The notes: generated by a model from the letters alone, not told the origin. 64,000 nt of DNA from Puniceicoccaceae bacterium (GCA_007695295.1 REEB01000168.1:1-64000); one strand, 5' to 3'. Counted from the stretch's first letter, positions 25,995 through 34,615 are shown. Numbers and translations: made by a program.

Positions 25995-28061
25995 TCAGGT
26001 CGGAGCGAGCAGACCGCAGCGTTCGAGAAGGGGATCGAGTTCGGGATCCCGGCCCCGGAAGGCCCGGTAGAGCTCCTCCGGCGGAGCGGAGTTGCCCCGA
26101 CTGAGGATGTGGCGGCGGAATTCCGCCCCCACGGCCGGACTGAAAAGCCCTTCCTCCCGGAAGCGGGTGAAGGCATCCGCATCCAGCACCTCCGCCCATT
26201 TGTACGAGTAGTAGCCGGCGGCATAGCCGGTGGGGCTGGAAAACAGGTGGCTGAAACGGCAGGCAATGGTCGGTGCGGGCGTGCGGGTCGGAATGGTGTA
26301 GGGCTCCAGCAGAGGGCGAAGCTTTTGCTCCGGATCCCCTTCCAGAAAAGCGGTGGTGTTATGATGCAGCTCCATGTCCATTTTGGCAAACGAGAGCTGC
26401 CGCATGAAAAAGGAAGCCGAACGGAAGTTCTTTGTGGCCACCATCTTCTGGAAAAGTTCCTCAGGAATGGGTTCGCCGGTCTGATAGTGGCGTGCAAAGA
26501 GGTCGAGGCCCTCCCGCTCCCAGCACCAGTTCTCCATGATTTGGGACGGCAGCTCGACAAAGTCCCAGCTGACGTTGGTGCCGGCGAGGCTGCGGATTTC
26601 GACTTCGCTGAGCAAGTGGTGGAGAAGGTGGCCGAACTCATGGAAGATCGTCTCCACTTCACGGTGCGTCAGGAGGGAGGGGCGGTCGCCGACCGGCGGG
26701 GTGAGGTTCCCGCAGATCAGCCCCAAGTGCGGCTCGCGGGGACGTCCGTCACGCGGCGGCAGCCCGGTCAGGAGCGAGTTCATCCAGGCTCCGTCGCGCT
26801 TGCTCTCCCGCGGGAACCAGTCGGCGTAAAACGAACCCAGGTACTCGCCGGAAACATCCTCGAGGTCGTAGACGGAGACTTCCTCATGCCAGGTTTCGGC
26901 TCCGTTGCGCGCGCGCACCCGGACGCCGAAAAGTCGCTCGGTGAGGGCAAACATTCCCTCCATGACCCGGCCCAGAGGGAAGTATGGCCGGACTTCCTCT
27001 TGGTCGAAAGAATACTGCTCCCGTCGGAGTTTTTCCGCCCAATAGGCGATCTCCCATGGCTCGAGCCGACGGCGTTCCTCGCCCGTGTGCCGGGCGCGAA
27101 ACTCCTCCAGCGCGGCGGCCTCCTCCGCGAAGGGAGCCGCAATCCGCTGCTGCAGGTCTTCGACAAACTCCAGCGCATCGGCGCCGTTTTTCGCCATTCG
27201 CCGCTCCAACACGAGGTCGGCGAAGCTTTCGCGGCCGAGCAGGGCCGCCTGCTCGGCGCGCAGCTTGAGGATCGAGCGAATGAGAGGGGCGTTGTCGAAG
27301 GGCTCTTTCCGGCCCAAGGAAGAAGCCGCCTCCCAGACTTCCTTCCGAAGGGCCTCGTCCTCGGCATAGCTCATCACCGGCTCCATCGAGGGCATTTGCA
27401 GTGTGAAGCGCCAGGCGGGTTTTTCGTCGCTGCCGCAGCCTTTTCTGCGGGCGCGGTCCCGGGCCGCTTCTTTCGCCGAATCGGGCAGGCCGGCCAGCCG
27501 GCTCTCATCTTCGATGACCAGCTCCCAGGCGTTGGTCGCATCAAGGACGTTTTCGGAAAACTTCTGGGTGATGGAGGCCAGCTCGAGCTGGATGGCGGCG
27601 AAGCGCGCCTTTTTCTCCGCCGGCAGGTCCGCCCCGTGCTGGATGAAGTCGGCCACCGTTTCGTCGAGAAAGCGCAGGTGCACTGGTGTCAGGACATTCC
27701 GGTCCGTCCGGTCGCGGGCCGCTTTCAGCACCTTCCAGAGCCGATCATCCAAGGGGATGCGGGTGTAGAATTCCGAAACCTTCGGTAGCATGGCATTGTA
27801 GGCTTCGCGGAGCGGCTTGGAGTCGGCCACCGAGGTGAGATGGCCCACTTTGCCCCAGGCACGGGACAATCGCTCGGTGGCCTCTTCGAGCACGGCAAAG
27901 GTATTGGCAAAGGTCGCACCCGACGGATCGAGCGAGGCCAGGGCGTCGATCCTGCCCTGCGCTTCGGCGAGGGCGGCGGAAATATCGGGCTCGACCCGTT
28001 CCGGAACTAGGGTCGTCCAGCGGATGAAAAAGTCGTCCTCGAGAAAGGGATGCGGCGGCAT
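25995..28061 (-). CDS. prlC: Oligopeptidase A-type M3 metallopeptidase
   Basis: A 688-residue cytosolic zinc peptidase that degrades oligopeptides and cleaved signal peptides. The zinc motif HEFGH is at about residue 474 (VETIFHEFGHLLHHLL), the third-ligand region reads FVELPSQIMENW, and FSSPTGYAAGYYSYKWAEVLDAD near the C-terminus is the substrate-binding segment of the PrlC/thimet group. Length is normal. It is the first gene of the prlC-tamB-tamA direction. Confidence 0.95.
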   Translation of the reverse strand: MPPHPFLEDDFFIRWTTLVPERVEPDISAALAEAQGRIDALASLDPSGATFANTFAVLEEATERLSRAWGKVGHLTSVADSKPLREAYNAMLPKVSEFYTRIPLDDRLWKVLKAARDRTDRNVLTPVHLRFLDETVADFIQHGADLPAEKKARFAAIQLELASITQKFSENVLDATNAWELVIEDESRLAGLPDSAKEAARDRARRKGCGSDEKPAWRFTLQMPSMEPVMSYAEDEALRKEVWEAASSLGRKEPFDNAPLIRSILKLRAEQAALLGRESFADLVLERRMAKNGADALEFVEDLQQRIAAPFAEEAAALEEFRARHTGEERRRLEPWEIAYWAEKLRREQYSFDQEEVRPYFPLGRVMEGMFALTERLFGVRVRARNGAETWHEEVSVYDLEDVSGEYLGSFYADWFPRESKRDGAWMNSLLTGLPPRDGRPREPHLGLICGNLTPPVGDRPSLLTHREVETIFHEFGHLLHHLLSEVEIRSLAGTNVSWDFVELPSQIMENWCWEREGLDLFARHYQTGEPIPEELFQKMVATKNFRSASFFMRQLSFAKMDMELHHNTTAFLEGDPEQKLRPLLEPYTIPTRTPAPTIACRFSHLFSSPTGYAAGYYSYKWAEVLDADAFTRFREEGLFSPAVGAEFRRHILSRGNSAPPEELYRAFRGRDPELDPLLERCGLLAPT

Positions 28062-28346
28062 GGAGCATCTCTTGGCTCCGCTCCACGCCCTGTCAATCCG
28101 TGGGACAAAGATCCATCGGACGTCAGCTTCCCACTGCCGCGGTCTGATGCTGACTCCCGGAACGCTGCCGCCGGGGGCTCGTTTCGCCTTTCCGGAACCC
28201 CTCTGCCCGGTGTCCGTTGCACTCCCGGCGGATCCGGGTGAGGACCGGTACTTGGGAATGAAATTGCTTCCCGGACCATCCCATCTGAATAGAGGAACGC
28301 CGCCCCCACCGGCTTGTCACTTCCAGCTCAGAGGAGAACGTTTGTT

Positions 28347-29249
28347 ATGCGCATCTTTGATCTCTCCGTTATCCGGACCGCCGCCGCGGCGGGGGTTCTT
28401 ACTTTCGCTCATACCCTCCATGCGGGGGTGGTTGAAGGCCAGTCCCGGGCCGAGGTCATTGCAGTCCTCGGCGAACCGATTGGCGAAGTCATCCTCGAAG
28501 ATCGTGCAATCTGGTTTTTCGACCGCGGAGAGCTGACCCTCCGCGACGACCGCGTCTCCGCGGTCAATCTCCGTTCCGAAGAAGAACACCGCGCGGCCGT
28601 TGAGCGCCGCCGGGCCGCCATCGAGCGCGAACAACGCCGCCAGGCTGAAGCAGAAGCCGCCCTCGAAGCGGAAGGCCGGGCGATCTTGGCCCGCCGGCAG
28701 GCCGACGAGGCGTTTCATAACGCCTCCGGTCTCTACCAACTGACCTATTGGCGCCAGTTTCAGCAGCGCTATCCGATGGTTCCCATTGCCGATGAGCTGG
28801 CCCTCGCCACCGCCCGCTATCAAGAAGAAGAGCGCTACCGGAGAGAGCTCGCCGCCGCCCGCGAAGCCGAGTACCGCCGGCTCGAGGCCGAATCCCGTAT
28901 TTCCGATGCGGAACGTCGCGCCGCCGAAGCCGAGTCCGAAGCGCGCCACCTCCAACGCGAATTGAACCGCCGCCCCGTTTTCATCCGCACCATCCCGGTC
29001 TGGATCACCCCGCCGGAAAAGGAGCAAAACCAGCCCAACCAGGCACCCGACCAAACAGGCCCGACAACCGGCCGCGGCCTCGAGATCCAGACCTCCAACC
29101 GGAGGCTCGAAGGCCCGGGTTCCGGGTCTTTCACACCGCCCGCCACCGACCGGGTCCGGATCATCCCTCACGGCACTCCGGACAGCTCTTCCCGAAGCCA
29201 GCGCACCGCCCATCCCCAGGCTCCGATACGGGCCGTCCCCCGCTCCTAA
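28347..29249 (+). CDS. Secreted coiled-coil protein of unknown function
   Basis: A 300-residue protein I cannot name. It has a signal peptide (AAAAGVLTFAHTLHA), a short domain of about residues 28-75 resembling the SmpA/OmlA-type fold (GQSRAEVIAVLGEPIGEVI), then a long charged helical stretch rich in Glu, Arg and Ala (RRRAAIEREQRRQAEAEAA) that should form a coiled coil. The tail from about residue 215 is Pro/Thr/Gln-rich and disordered. The ATG at 28347 is preferred because GAGGAG lies upstream and it starts the signal peptide directly; an in-frame TTG at 28314 would add 11 residues. Likely periplasmic. Confidence 0.75.
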   Translation: MRIFDLSVIRTAAAAGVLTFAHTLHAGVVEGQSRAEVIAVLGEPIGEVILEDRAIWFFDRGELTLRDDRVSAVNLRSEEEHRAAVERRRAAIEREQRRQAEAEAALEAEGRAILARRQADEAFHNASGLYQLTYWRQFQQRYPMVPIADELALATARYQEEERYRRELAAAREAEYRRLEAESRISDAERRAAEAESEARHLQRELNRRPVFIRTIPVWITPPEKEQNQPNQAPDQTGPTTGRGLEIQTSNRRLEGPGSGSFTPPATDRVRIIPHGTPDSSSRSQRTAHPQAPIRAVPRS

Positions 29250-29309
29250 GCCGGGTTTCCCGGATCGCCCGTGCCTAAAGTCCTTCCCTCGCACTCCGAT
29301 CCTCTTCCC

Positions 29310-29780
29310 ATGCGCGCTTTTTTCTCGATGGGGCCCGGGCCCGCCCGATCTTCGGCAAGGCTCATCGCCCTGCTGGCATTCGCCTTTCTGGCCGCTCCAT
29401 GGGTTTCCGCCGAAGAGGCCAAACCTCCTCCCGAACCGCCCAGCGAAGGCCGGCTCCTGCCCCGGCCCCAAGGCGGTTTTCTCCATCTCGTGATGGAGGA
29501 CAGCCGTTTTGCGATCAACTTTCTTGACGAAGCCTTTAGACCCGAGCCAGCCGATGTCGATCGGGCCGTCCTCCGGATCCGCCGGGCCGTGACCCGCCCG
29601 GAATCGATCGTCCTGCTCCCCGGCGACGAACCCCACCGGTTGGCCAATCCCCGCTTCATTCGCGCACCCTGGACCTTCCACTTGGTCGTTTTGCTCTTTA
29701 AAGGCGAAGGCGGCGACGCCGTGGAGTCCTACACCCTCAACTGGGTTTCCCCCGCCGGCAGTCCCGACAAAGAGGGCTGA
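29310..29780 (+). CDS. Small secreted protein of unknown function, 3' end altered by cassette B
   Basis: A 156-residue protein with a signal peptide (LIALLAFAFLAAPWVSA) and a compact remainder containing RLLPRPQGGFLHLVMEDSRF and FHLVVLLFKGEGG. No family is recognised. The end reads NWVSPAGSPDKEG and then a TGA that belongs to the shared left terminus (CTGAGTTCAA) of the downstream cassette. A second, untranslated copy of this gene end, reading NWVSPAGSPDEND and a TAG stop, lies beyond the cassette at 30385-30426. This indicates that the cassette arrived within or right beside the 3' end of the gene. A GTG at 29271 would lengthen the protein; the ATG at 29310 is favoured by the signal peptide. 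Confidence 0.65.
   Translation: MRAFFSMGPGPARSSARLIALLAFAFLAAPWVSAEEAKPPPEPPSEGRLLPRPQGGFLHLVMEDSRFAINFLDEAFRPEPADVDRAVLRIRRAVTRPESIVLLPGDEPHRLANPRFIRAPWTFHLVVLLFKGEGGDAVESYTLNWVSPAGSPDKEG
29742..29768 (+). repeat. 27-bp direct repeat, left copy
   Basis: Identical over 27 bases to 30388-30414. It encodes WVSPAGSPD at the end of the upstream gene and begins TGGGTTTCCCCCGCC. It lies 8 bases outside the left terminus of cassette B. Confidence 0.95.
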
Positions 29781-29782
29781 GT

Positions 29783-30216
29783 TCAATCTACTACTCCCTG
29801 TCCAAGCCCGTAATCGTAATCCTGCTCGTAATCGTAATCCCACTTCCCGTTCTTCTGCATGTCCTGACCGTACCCGGATGATTCTTCATCGATGCGGCTG
29901 GCAGAGGAGTTGCGGACAAGGCCCATGAACATCGGGACAATGCGTATTGGTATCGCCTTGAGGGACTCCGCTGAGTCGATTCGCTTCTTCGCGAATTAAC
30001 CACCTCAAGACACGCAGCGCAGAGCCGCGCGCGATAGCGAAGAATCGACAGCGGTCTGCCTCCGTGCACGTGCCTCCGTGCACTATTCAAGGGAATTGAA
30101 ATTGATGCCCAGTCCAACTGATTGTGAACCGCAGGGCTCTTGGGAATTCCTGCGTGCCATTCATCAACCCGGGAAGCAAAACCGATGGCATCCTGGCGCA
30201 CATCCAACTTTTCATG
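29783..30216 (-). pseudogene. Remnant of four-helix-bundle (S23/IVP-like) protein gene, copy B
   Basis: The minus strand reads HEKLDVRQDAIGFA, IPKSPAVHNQLDWASISIPLN, then after a frame break ADRCRFFAIARGSA and AACLEVV, and after further breaks MGLVRNSSASRIDEE and KNGKWDYDYEQDYDYG before a stop. In order these are the recognisable blocks of the roughly 120-residue four-helix-bundle family found in 23S rRNA intervening sequences and elsewhere (the Avd protein of diversity-generating retroelements has a similar fold). A TAA stands in frame just before HEKLDV, and at least two frameshifts follow, so no intact product is expected. Confidence 0.65.
29810..29839. repeat. Inverted-repeat arm, left, copy B
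   Basis: Identical to the left arm of copy A. It pairs with 30268-30297 at 28 of 30 positions. On the minus strand it encodes the acidic aromatic tail of the broken protein. Confidence 0.85.
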
Positions 30217-30267
30217 ATCAAGTGTATTTTAGTGGCGTGAAATGCAATCACCAGCACTCGATCAGTC

Positions 30268-30297
30268 GATTAAGATTACGAGCAGGATTATGATTAC
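30268..30297. repeat. Inverted-repeat arm, right, copy B
   Basis: Partner of 29810-29839. It differs from the right arm of copy A at a few positions, all at the variable third base of the GATTAN units, while the core GATTACGAGCAGGATTA is kept. Confidence 0.85.
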
Positions 30298-30387
30298 GAC
30301 GGGCCGCGGGACACCCAAGCCCGCCATCCCTCCATTGGTAATCAACGTCTTACGCACGCAATTGGAGGTGCTGTTGACCTCAGGAAT

Positions 30388-30414
30388 TGGGTTTCCCCCG
30401 CCGGCAGTCCCGAC
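30388..30414 (+). repeat. 27-bp direct repeat, right copy
   Basis: Identical to 29742-29768 and 4 bases outside the right terminus of cassette B. In the same phase it would read WVSPAGSPD followed by END and a TAG stop (30424-30426), so it looks like a duplicated or original end of the upstream gene. Confidence 0.95.
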
Positions 30415-30437
30415 GAGAACGACTAGCTCCCACCCCC

Positions 30438-30884
30438 TCAGTCGCCGCCCTCCAGGGCAAAGTGCACCGCGGTGATGCCGGCGGCGGTACAGGCATCCAT
30501 GACCATGATCACAAACCGGTGCGGGGTGCCGTCGTCGGGAGCGATCGTGACCGCCGCTTCCAGCCGTGCCGCTTCGCTGTTTTGACGGAATCGGCTCAGC
30601 AGGCCGGCCAACTCCTCGAAGCGCGGCGCCTCCGGGGAATCGACGGCAAACTCGTTCACCAATACCTGGCCTTCGGCCGTGATTTCGACGATCTGCTCTT
30701 CCGGCAGATCCAACGGGGCCGCCAGCTCCACCGATCCGGGGAGCTGAAAACTGATGTCGGCCTCCTGCCGCTGCAGGGTGGCGCTGACCATGAAGTAGAT
30801 CAGGAGCAGAAAAACCACATCAATCATGGGCGCGAGCGGGACCTCGGCCGGGGTTTCTTCAGGTGGTCGGCGGCGGATCGGCAT
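30438..30884 (-). CDS. exbD: ExbD/TolR-family protein, second of pair
   Basis: A 148-residue inner-membrane protein of the proton-driven ExbB-ExbD/TolQ-TolR motor class. One membrane helix at about residues 17-38 carries the essential Asp (LAPMIDVVFLLLIYFM). The periplasmic domain follows and ends with HRFVIMVMDACTAAGI, the usual dimer strand-helix region. It starts 5 bases after the stop of the other exbD gene. No ExbB/TolQ gene is adjacent, so the motor partner must be encoded elsewhere. It may energise the TonB receptors in this window. Confidence 0.92.
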   Translation of the reverse strand: MPIRRRPPEETPAEVPLAPMIDVVFLLLIYFMVSATLQRQEADISFQLPGSVELAAPLDLPEEQIVEITAEGQVLVNEFAVDSPEAPRFEELAGLLSRFRQNSEAARLEAAVTIAPDDGTPHRFVIMVMDACTAAGITAVHFALEGGD

Positions 30885-30889
30885 GAAGA

Positions 30890-31306
30890 TCAGTCTCCCT
30901 GGTGGGTGGCGTAAATAATGTCGGCGATCCCGGCTTCCGCTCCGGCCTGCAAAACTTCGCGGATGCGCCGAAACTCCAGCTCGCGGTCGGCGCGCAGGTG
31001 CAACCGCAGGCGGGGTGAAGCCGCGGCCAGCTCCCGCAGCAGCTCCGTCAGCCGCGCCGGAGACTCCACTGGCGCCGCCCCCAGCCAGATCTCGCCTTCC
31101 GCGGTCAGGGAGACCATGACGCGCTCCCCGAACTCATCCGGCACCACGCTGGTGGCTGATTCCGGCAGCTCCACTTCCACCAGGCGGCCGGCCTGGGAGA
31201 GCGTGCTCACGCACATGAAGAAGACCAGGAGCAGAAAGACCATGTCGATCATCGGGGCCATCGCAAAAGCGCCCTCGGGGGCGAAGGCTGCTTTCCGCCG
31301 GATCAT
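30890..31306 (-). CDS. exbD: ExbD/TolR-family protein, first of pair
   Basis: A 138-residue paralogue of the following gene. The membrane helix carries the same Asp (MAPMIDMVFLLLVFFM). The periplasmic domain has LPESATSV and LRADRELEFRRIREVLQAGAEAGI. Two ExbD-type proteins in tandem are common where an ExbB and TonB lie upstream; here polB lies upstream instead. It is probably cotranscribed with the second exbD. Confidence 0.92.
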   Translation of the reverse strand: MIRRKAAFAPEGAFAMAPMIDMVFLLLVFFMCVSTLSQAGRLVEVELPESATSVVPDEFGERVMVSLTAEGEIWLGAAPVESPARLTELLRELAAASPRLRLHLRADRELEFRRIREVLQAGAEAGIADIIYATHQGD

Positions 31307-31371
31307 GGCCGTGCCCTTTCCGCGAGGCCGTCTTTTCGGGTTTTGGGATCCATGGCGCGGCGTTTCATCAA

Positions 31372-33564
31372 TCAGTCGAAAAGGCTGCCCTGGCGGCCGC
31401 CCACCGAGGTGTCGTCCAGAAAGGTGGCGTAGCGCTTGGCCCAGTCGTCGAGCTTTTTCAGGTAATAGTCTGCATCGTAAGGGGCGGTCTCGGCATCGTA
31501 GAGTTCCACCGGGCGCGCCCGCTGCCAGTCCGGGGTCCTCGGCTTCGCCCCGCCGACGATGTAATAGGCGACCCGGTCGCCCATCCGCGGTCGGCCGGCG
31601 AGCTGGAGGGCCGCTTCGGCGGAGGCCCGCCGCGGCTTCCCGCCCGCTTCCATCGCCCTGCGGTAGACTTCGGGATTCTGGGAAAGGATCTCCGACTTGG
31701 CCAGGTGCCCGATCGGGATGCGGCGGGCCGGGATCTGCTCCCGCAGCTCGGCCAGGCGCTCCGCGGCGGAGGGTCCGCCGGCGCCCAGCAAATTGCGGAT
31801 CAGCAGGCGGGTCAGCTCCCGCAGAAAGGGCTCCATCCCGCGGGAGCGCAGGGCGGAGCCGCGCACGATGATGCGGTCGCCATCGAGCAGGGCGTAATTC
31901 TTCGCCTTGTAGCAGAGCATGGCCGCGTAGCGGCCGTCGAACTCCAGCTCGATGCCCGCGGGCAGCACCGGCGCGACCGCCTCCAGCAGTGCTTCGGGAT
32001 CGGCCCGCCGATCCGGGCAGGCGAGGTAAAGGCCGTCGGTGTCCGCCTCCAGAACTTGGGCGCCCTCCTTCTCGAAGGCTTCGATCAACTTTTGCAGCAG
32101 CTCCCGGCCGCGGGCCGTCACCTCCGCCGCCAGTTCACCATCCGCAAACCGCGCTCCCGAGAATCCGAGGTAGCCGTAGAAGCTGTTGATGAGGATTTTG
32201 AAGCTGGCCTGGCGCGCCTGGTATTCGAGTTTCAAGGACGGTTCGGTCTCCCGGGCCGCCCGTTGCTTGCAGTCGAGCCGGTACGTCCGCAGTTCCTTGA
32301 GCAGCGGGATGAAGATGCCAAGGTGATCCGGCCGGGGATTGCGGCCGATCAGGAGGAGCAGACTCGGGTAAAGCGAGGCGACGTCGAAGTGGAGCACGTC
32401 GCGGAAGACGCCTTCCCGGAAGCTCCGGGTGAAGCCGCCCGCGAAGGGTTTCACCTCCACCGGCAGAGGGCAGGCCCCGCGGGCCTGATGATAGCGCTCC
32501 AGCAGGAGCAGGTCGACTTTCGCCGCCGTGCCCCGAAGGACCGCCTCCTGCAGGGTCGTCGGTATGACGCGAACCTGCTCGAAGTAGGTCGGCAACAGGA
32601 CCGCGGCAATGCCCTCGGTCTCCCGGAGATCGTCTGCCAGATAGGCGCGGAACCGCTCCCGGTCTTCGCGAAAGGTTTCGCCGATGAGGCCGCCGTCGAG
32701 GTAGGTGCGCCCGTCGTCCTCCTCGGAAGTGACCCCGAGCTGCAGGGCCACTTCCTTGAGGCCGTAGGACTGCATCTCGCGGGTCGTGAGATCGTAGATC
32801 TGGGCCAGCAGGTAGGTGTCCACAATCTCCCGACCCGGCAGATCGCAGCGGGGATAGTCGATCCAGCGCTCGGCCACCCGCAGGCGGCTGTTGCGGAAAC
32901 GGGCGGGTTGCCCGAAACGCCCCCAGGCCAGGGGGACCTGCAAGCGCCGCGCCCGGCGGCGCAGGTAGTCGAGGTCGAACTTGAAGAGGTTGTGGCCTTC
33001 GAGAATGTCAGGGTCCTCGTCGCGGAAGTAATGGTTCAACTCGTGTAGCAGCGCCGCCTCCGCATCATCGGTGTCGGCCTCGAGCTCGAGCAGGCGGTTT
33101 TTTCCCTCCAGCCGCAGGCCGATGGCGAGGATGCGGTCCTCCGGCTGCTCCGGGTCCGGAAAGTCCCGCCCATCCCCGCAGGCCGTTTCGATGTCGAGCT
33201 GGCAGCGCCGCAAACGGGCGAAGGGAATACCCTCGAAGGTGCGCCGGCCTTCCGCGATCAGAAACTGGCTTTCGCGGGACCGGATGGTGTCGACCACGCC
33301 CGTGTTCGCTTTGACAAAGGCCTCATAATCGGCCGCGTCCCCGAAAGTGACGAGGTGGTCGAAGGCGCCGTCACCGGCGAGCGGCTCCACCCGGACCGCA
33401 TCGGGCAGGCCCGCGGGAGGCCCTTTCACCCACGCGAAGGGGCGGAGATCGGTCTGCACGGAGCGCCGCGCGGCCGAGCCGGAGGAACCCAGCGAAAGAT
33501 GAACCCGGCCGTCGGGCCCGGCCCAGATACCGCAGATGGTCTCCCCGCCCGGGCTGACGGTCAT
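31372..33564 (-). CDS. polB: Family-B DNA polymerase (Pol II-like)
   Basis: A 730-residue replicative-type polymerase with proofreading. Exonuclease motifs are QLDIETACG (Exo I), GHNLFKFDLDYL (Exo II) and YLADD (Exo III). Polymerase motif A is DVASLYPSLLL, motif B is KILINSFYGYLGF, motif C is ADTDGLYL, and the KxY-like element is YKAKNY. All catalytic acidic residues are present. The C-terminus ends RQGSLFD, which fits the beta-clamp-binding pattern QxxLF. It is slightly shorter than E. coli Pol II (about 780). The usual role is lesion bypass and restart synthesis. A small membrane-protein gene ends 10 bases upstream. Confidence 0.93.
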   Translation of the reverse strand: MTVSPGGETICGIWAGPDGRVHLSLGSSGSAARRSVQTDLRPFAWVKGPPAGLPDAVRVEPLAGDGAFDHLVTFGDAADYEAFVKANTGVVDTIRSRESQFLIAEGRRTFEGIPFARLRRCQLDIETACGDGRDFPDPEQPEDRILAIGLRLEGKNRLLELEADTDDAEAALLHELNHYFRDEDPDILEGHNLFKFDLDYLRRRARRLQVPLAWGRFGQPARFRNSRLRVAERWIDYPRCDLPGREIVDTYLLAQIYDLTTREMQSYGLKEVALQLGVTSEEDDGRTYLDGGLIGETFREDRERFRAYLADDLRETEGIAAVLLPTYFEQVRVIPTTLQEAVLRGTAAKVDLLLLERYHQARGACPLPVEVKPFAGGFTRSFREGVFRDVLHFDVASLYPSLLLLIGRNPRPDHLGIFIPLLKELRTYRLDCKQRAARETEPSLKLEYQARQASFKILINSFYGYLGFSGARFADGELAAEVTARGRELLQKLIEAFEKEGAQVLEADTDGLYLACPDRRADPEALLEAVAPVLPAGIELEFDGRYAAMLCYKAKNYALLDGDRIIVRGSALRSRGMEPFLRELTRLLIRNLLGAGGPSAAERLAELREQIPARRIPIGHLAKSEILSQNPEVYRRAMEAGGKPRRASAEAALQLAGRPRMGDRVAYYIVGGAKPRTPDWQRARPVELYDAETAPYDADYYLKKLDDWAKRYATFLDDTSVGGRQGSLFD

Positions 33565-33574
33565 GGTCGAGGCC

Positions 33575-33919
33575 TCAGAAGGGCTTCAGGTAAACCATCA
33601 GCACGGCGAGGATCAGCACTGCCGTGGCCGTCCATCCCAAGAGCTTGCCTCTGCCGGGCAAACGAAAGGCCAGTCCGGCCAAGGCCGAGAGAATCACCCA
33701 GAGCACAATCTTCACGATCATCCAGCCGGTGAAGTTGTTGCCGTAAATCACCGAGATCAGGCCGAAGGCCGAAACCAGCATGACGAGGCTGAGAATTCCC
33801 GTGCCGATGAGGATGGGCCGCCGCCACTCCGGGCGCGGCGCCGCGATGGCCAGGAAGGTCAGTCCGGTGAGGATGAGCAGGCTGGAAACATGCAGGATCT
33901 GGTAGATTTGCATCTTCAT
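33575..33919 (-). CDS. Small four-helix integral membrane protein, unknown
   Basis: About 114 residues and almost entirely hydrophobic. Four membrane helices can be drawn: LHVSSLLILTGLTFLAIA, ILIGTGILSLVMLVSAFGLI, WMIVKIVLWVILSALAGLAF and WTATAVLILAVLMVYL. I do not recognise the family. Several in-frame ATGs lie close together (33931, 33919, 33913), so the start is uncertain by a few residues. Same strand as polB and 10 bases before it. Confidence 0.75.
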   Translation of the reverse strand: MKMQIYQILHVSSLLILTGLTFLAIAAPRPEWRRPILIGTGILSLVMLVSAFGLISVIYGNNFTGWMIVKIVLWVILSALAGLAFRLPGRGKLLGWTATAVLILAVLMVYLKPF

Positions 33920-33966
33920 GCCCCCGACCATGGCCGGCACGCCCCGGCCTGCAACGCAGAAAAGCC

Positions 33967-34506
33967 TCAGCCACAGTCCCGCCTCTGCAGGAACGAAAGG
34001 GCCTTGGCCATCGAAGGAAAGGCCATCTGATCCGCCGCCACCTCGGCCAGCGGCGCCACCACCAGGCCCTCCGCCTCATCGAGCGCCCGGGCTGCTCCAA
34101 AATCCGCCACCCGGGCGTGAAAAAAGAGGTCGAGCGTCGGGTAGTCTATGCCGCGGTAGCGGTAGTGGTTGGGGTAGGACACGAGAAAGACCGCTTCCCC
34201 GAGCTCCAGCCCGACCTCCTCCCGCACCTCCCTCCGCAACGCCTCCGCGACGGTTTCACCGGCGTCGATGAAGCCTCCCGGAGGCGCCAGCCGGCCCTTG
34301 CCCGGCTCGCGATCCCGGCGCACCAGCAGAAGCCTGCCCGCGGCATCCTCGATGAAGGCGGCCGCCGCGGCAGCGGTGTTGAAATAGTAGAGAAACCCGC
34401 AGGCGCCGCATCGGACGGCCTTCGCTTCCACCGTTTCCAGCGGAGCCCGACCACAGGTGGGACAGTGGCGAAACGCGGCCAAGTGAGTCTGAAAGGGAGC
34501 ACGCAC
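33967..34506 (-). CDS. Nudix hydrolase with N-terminal zinc ribbon
   Basis: A hydrolase of about 179 residues. A zinc ribbon near the N-terminus (CPTCG ... CGACG) precedes the Nudix fold, and the Nudix box is complete: GGFIDAGETVAEALRREVRE followed by EVG. The zinc ribbon plus Nudix arrangement is that of NudC-like NADH pyrophosphatases and of a common uncharacterised group that cleaves nucleoside-diphosphate-linked compounds. I place the start at the GTG at 34506; the frame is open to 34686, but that extension would overlap the divergent acetyltransferase gene. Confidence 0.85.
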   Translation of the reverse strand: MRAPFQTHLAAFRHCPTCGRAPLETVEAKAVRCGACGFLYYFNTAAAAAAFIEDAAGRLLLVRRDREPGKGRLAPPGGFIDAGETVAEALRREVREEVGLELGEAVFLVSYPNHYRYRGIDYPTLDLFFHARVADFGAARALDEAEGLVVAPLAEVAADQMAFPSMAKALSFLQRRDCG

Positions 34507-34615
34507 GACGGAGAAGCGGACGGAGCCTAGGCGCTGCCGCCAGCACCCCGCAAGCCGCCACCGCCCGAAAGCATCCCGCTTGCCCCCGACCGTCTCCGGC
34601 GAAGATAACCGCGGC

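Larger units (their letters stand above)
29777..30383 (-). mobile_element. Degenerate four-helix-bundle gene cassette, copy B
   Basis: About 607 bases homologous to copy A but keeping most of the central coding region. The outermost ends form a short inverted repeat, CTGAGTTCAA at 29777 and TTGACCTCAG at 30374 (9 of 10 paired). Inside lie 30-bp inverted arms at 29810-29839 and 30268-30297. Between them, on the minus strand, is a frameshifted four-helix-bundle gene. A 27-bp direct repeat flanks the whole unit. The structure resembles a small non-autonomous insertion or a gene cassette; no transposase is encoded. Confidence 0.65.

Noticed and set aside
25965-27788. A 607-codon plus-strand open frame opposite prlC.
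   Set aside because: prlC has full motifs and length on the other strand; this frame shows no family features.
29777-30383. A 23S rRNA intervening sequence.
   Set aside because: The four-helix-bundle family is linked to such sequences, but no rRNA flanks either copy in this window.
31372-33564. Family-B polymerase as a sign of a prophage or virus.
   Set aside because: No terminase, capsid, integrase or other phage gene is near, and the neighbours are ordinary chromosomal genes.
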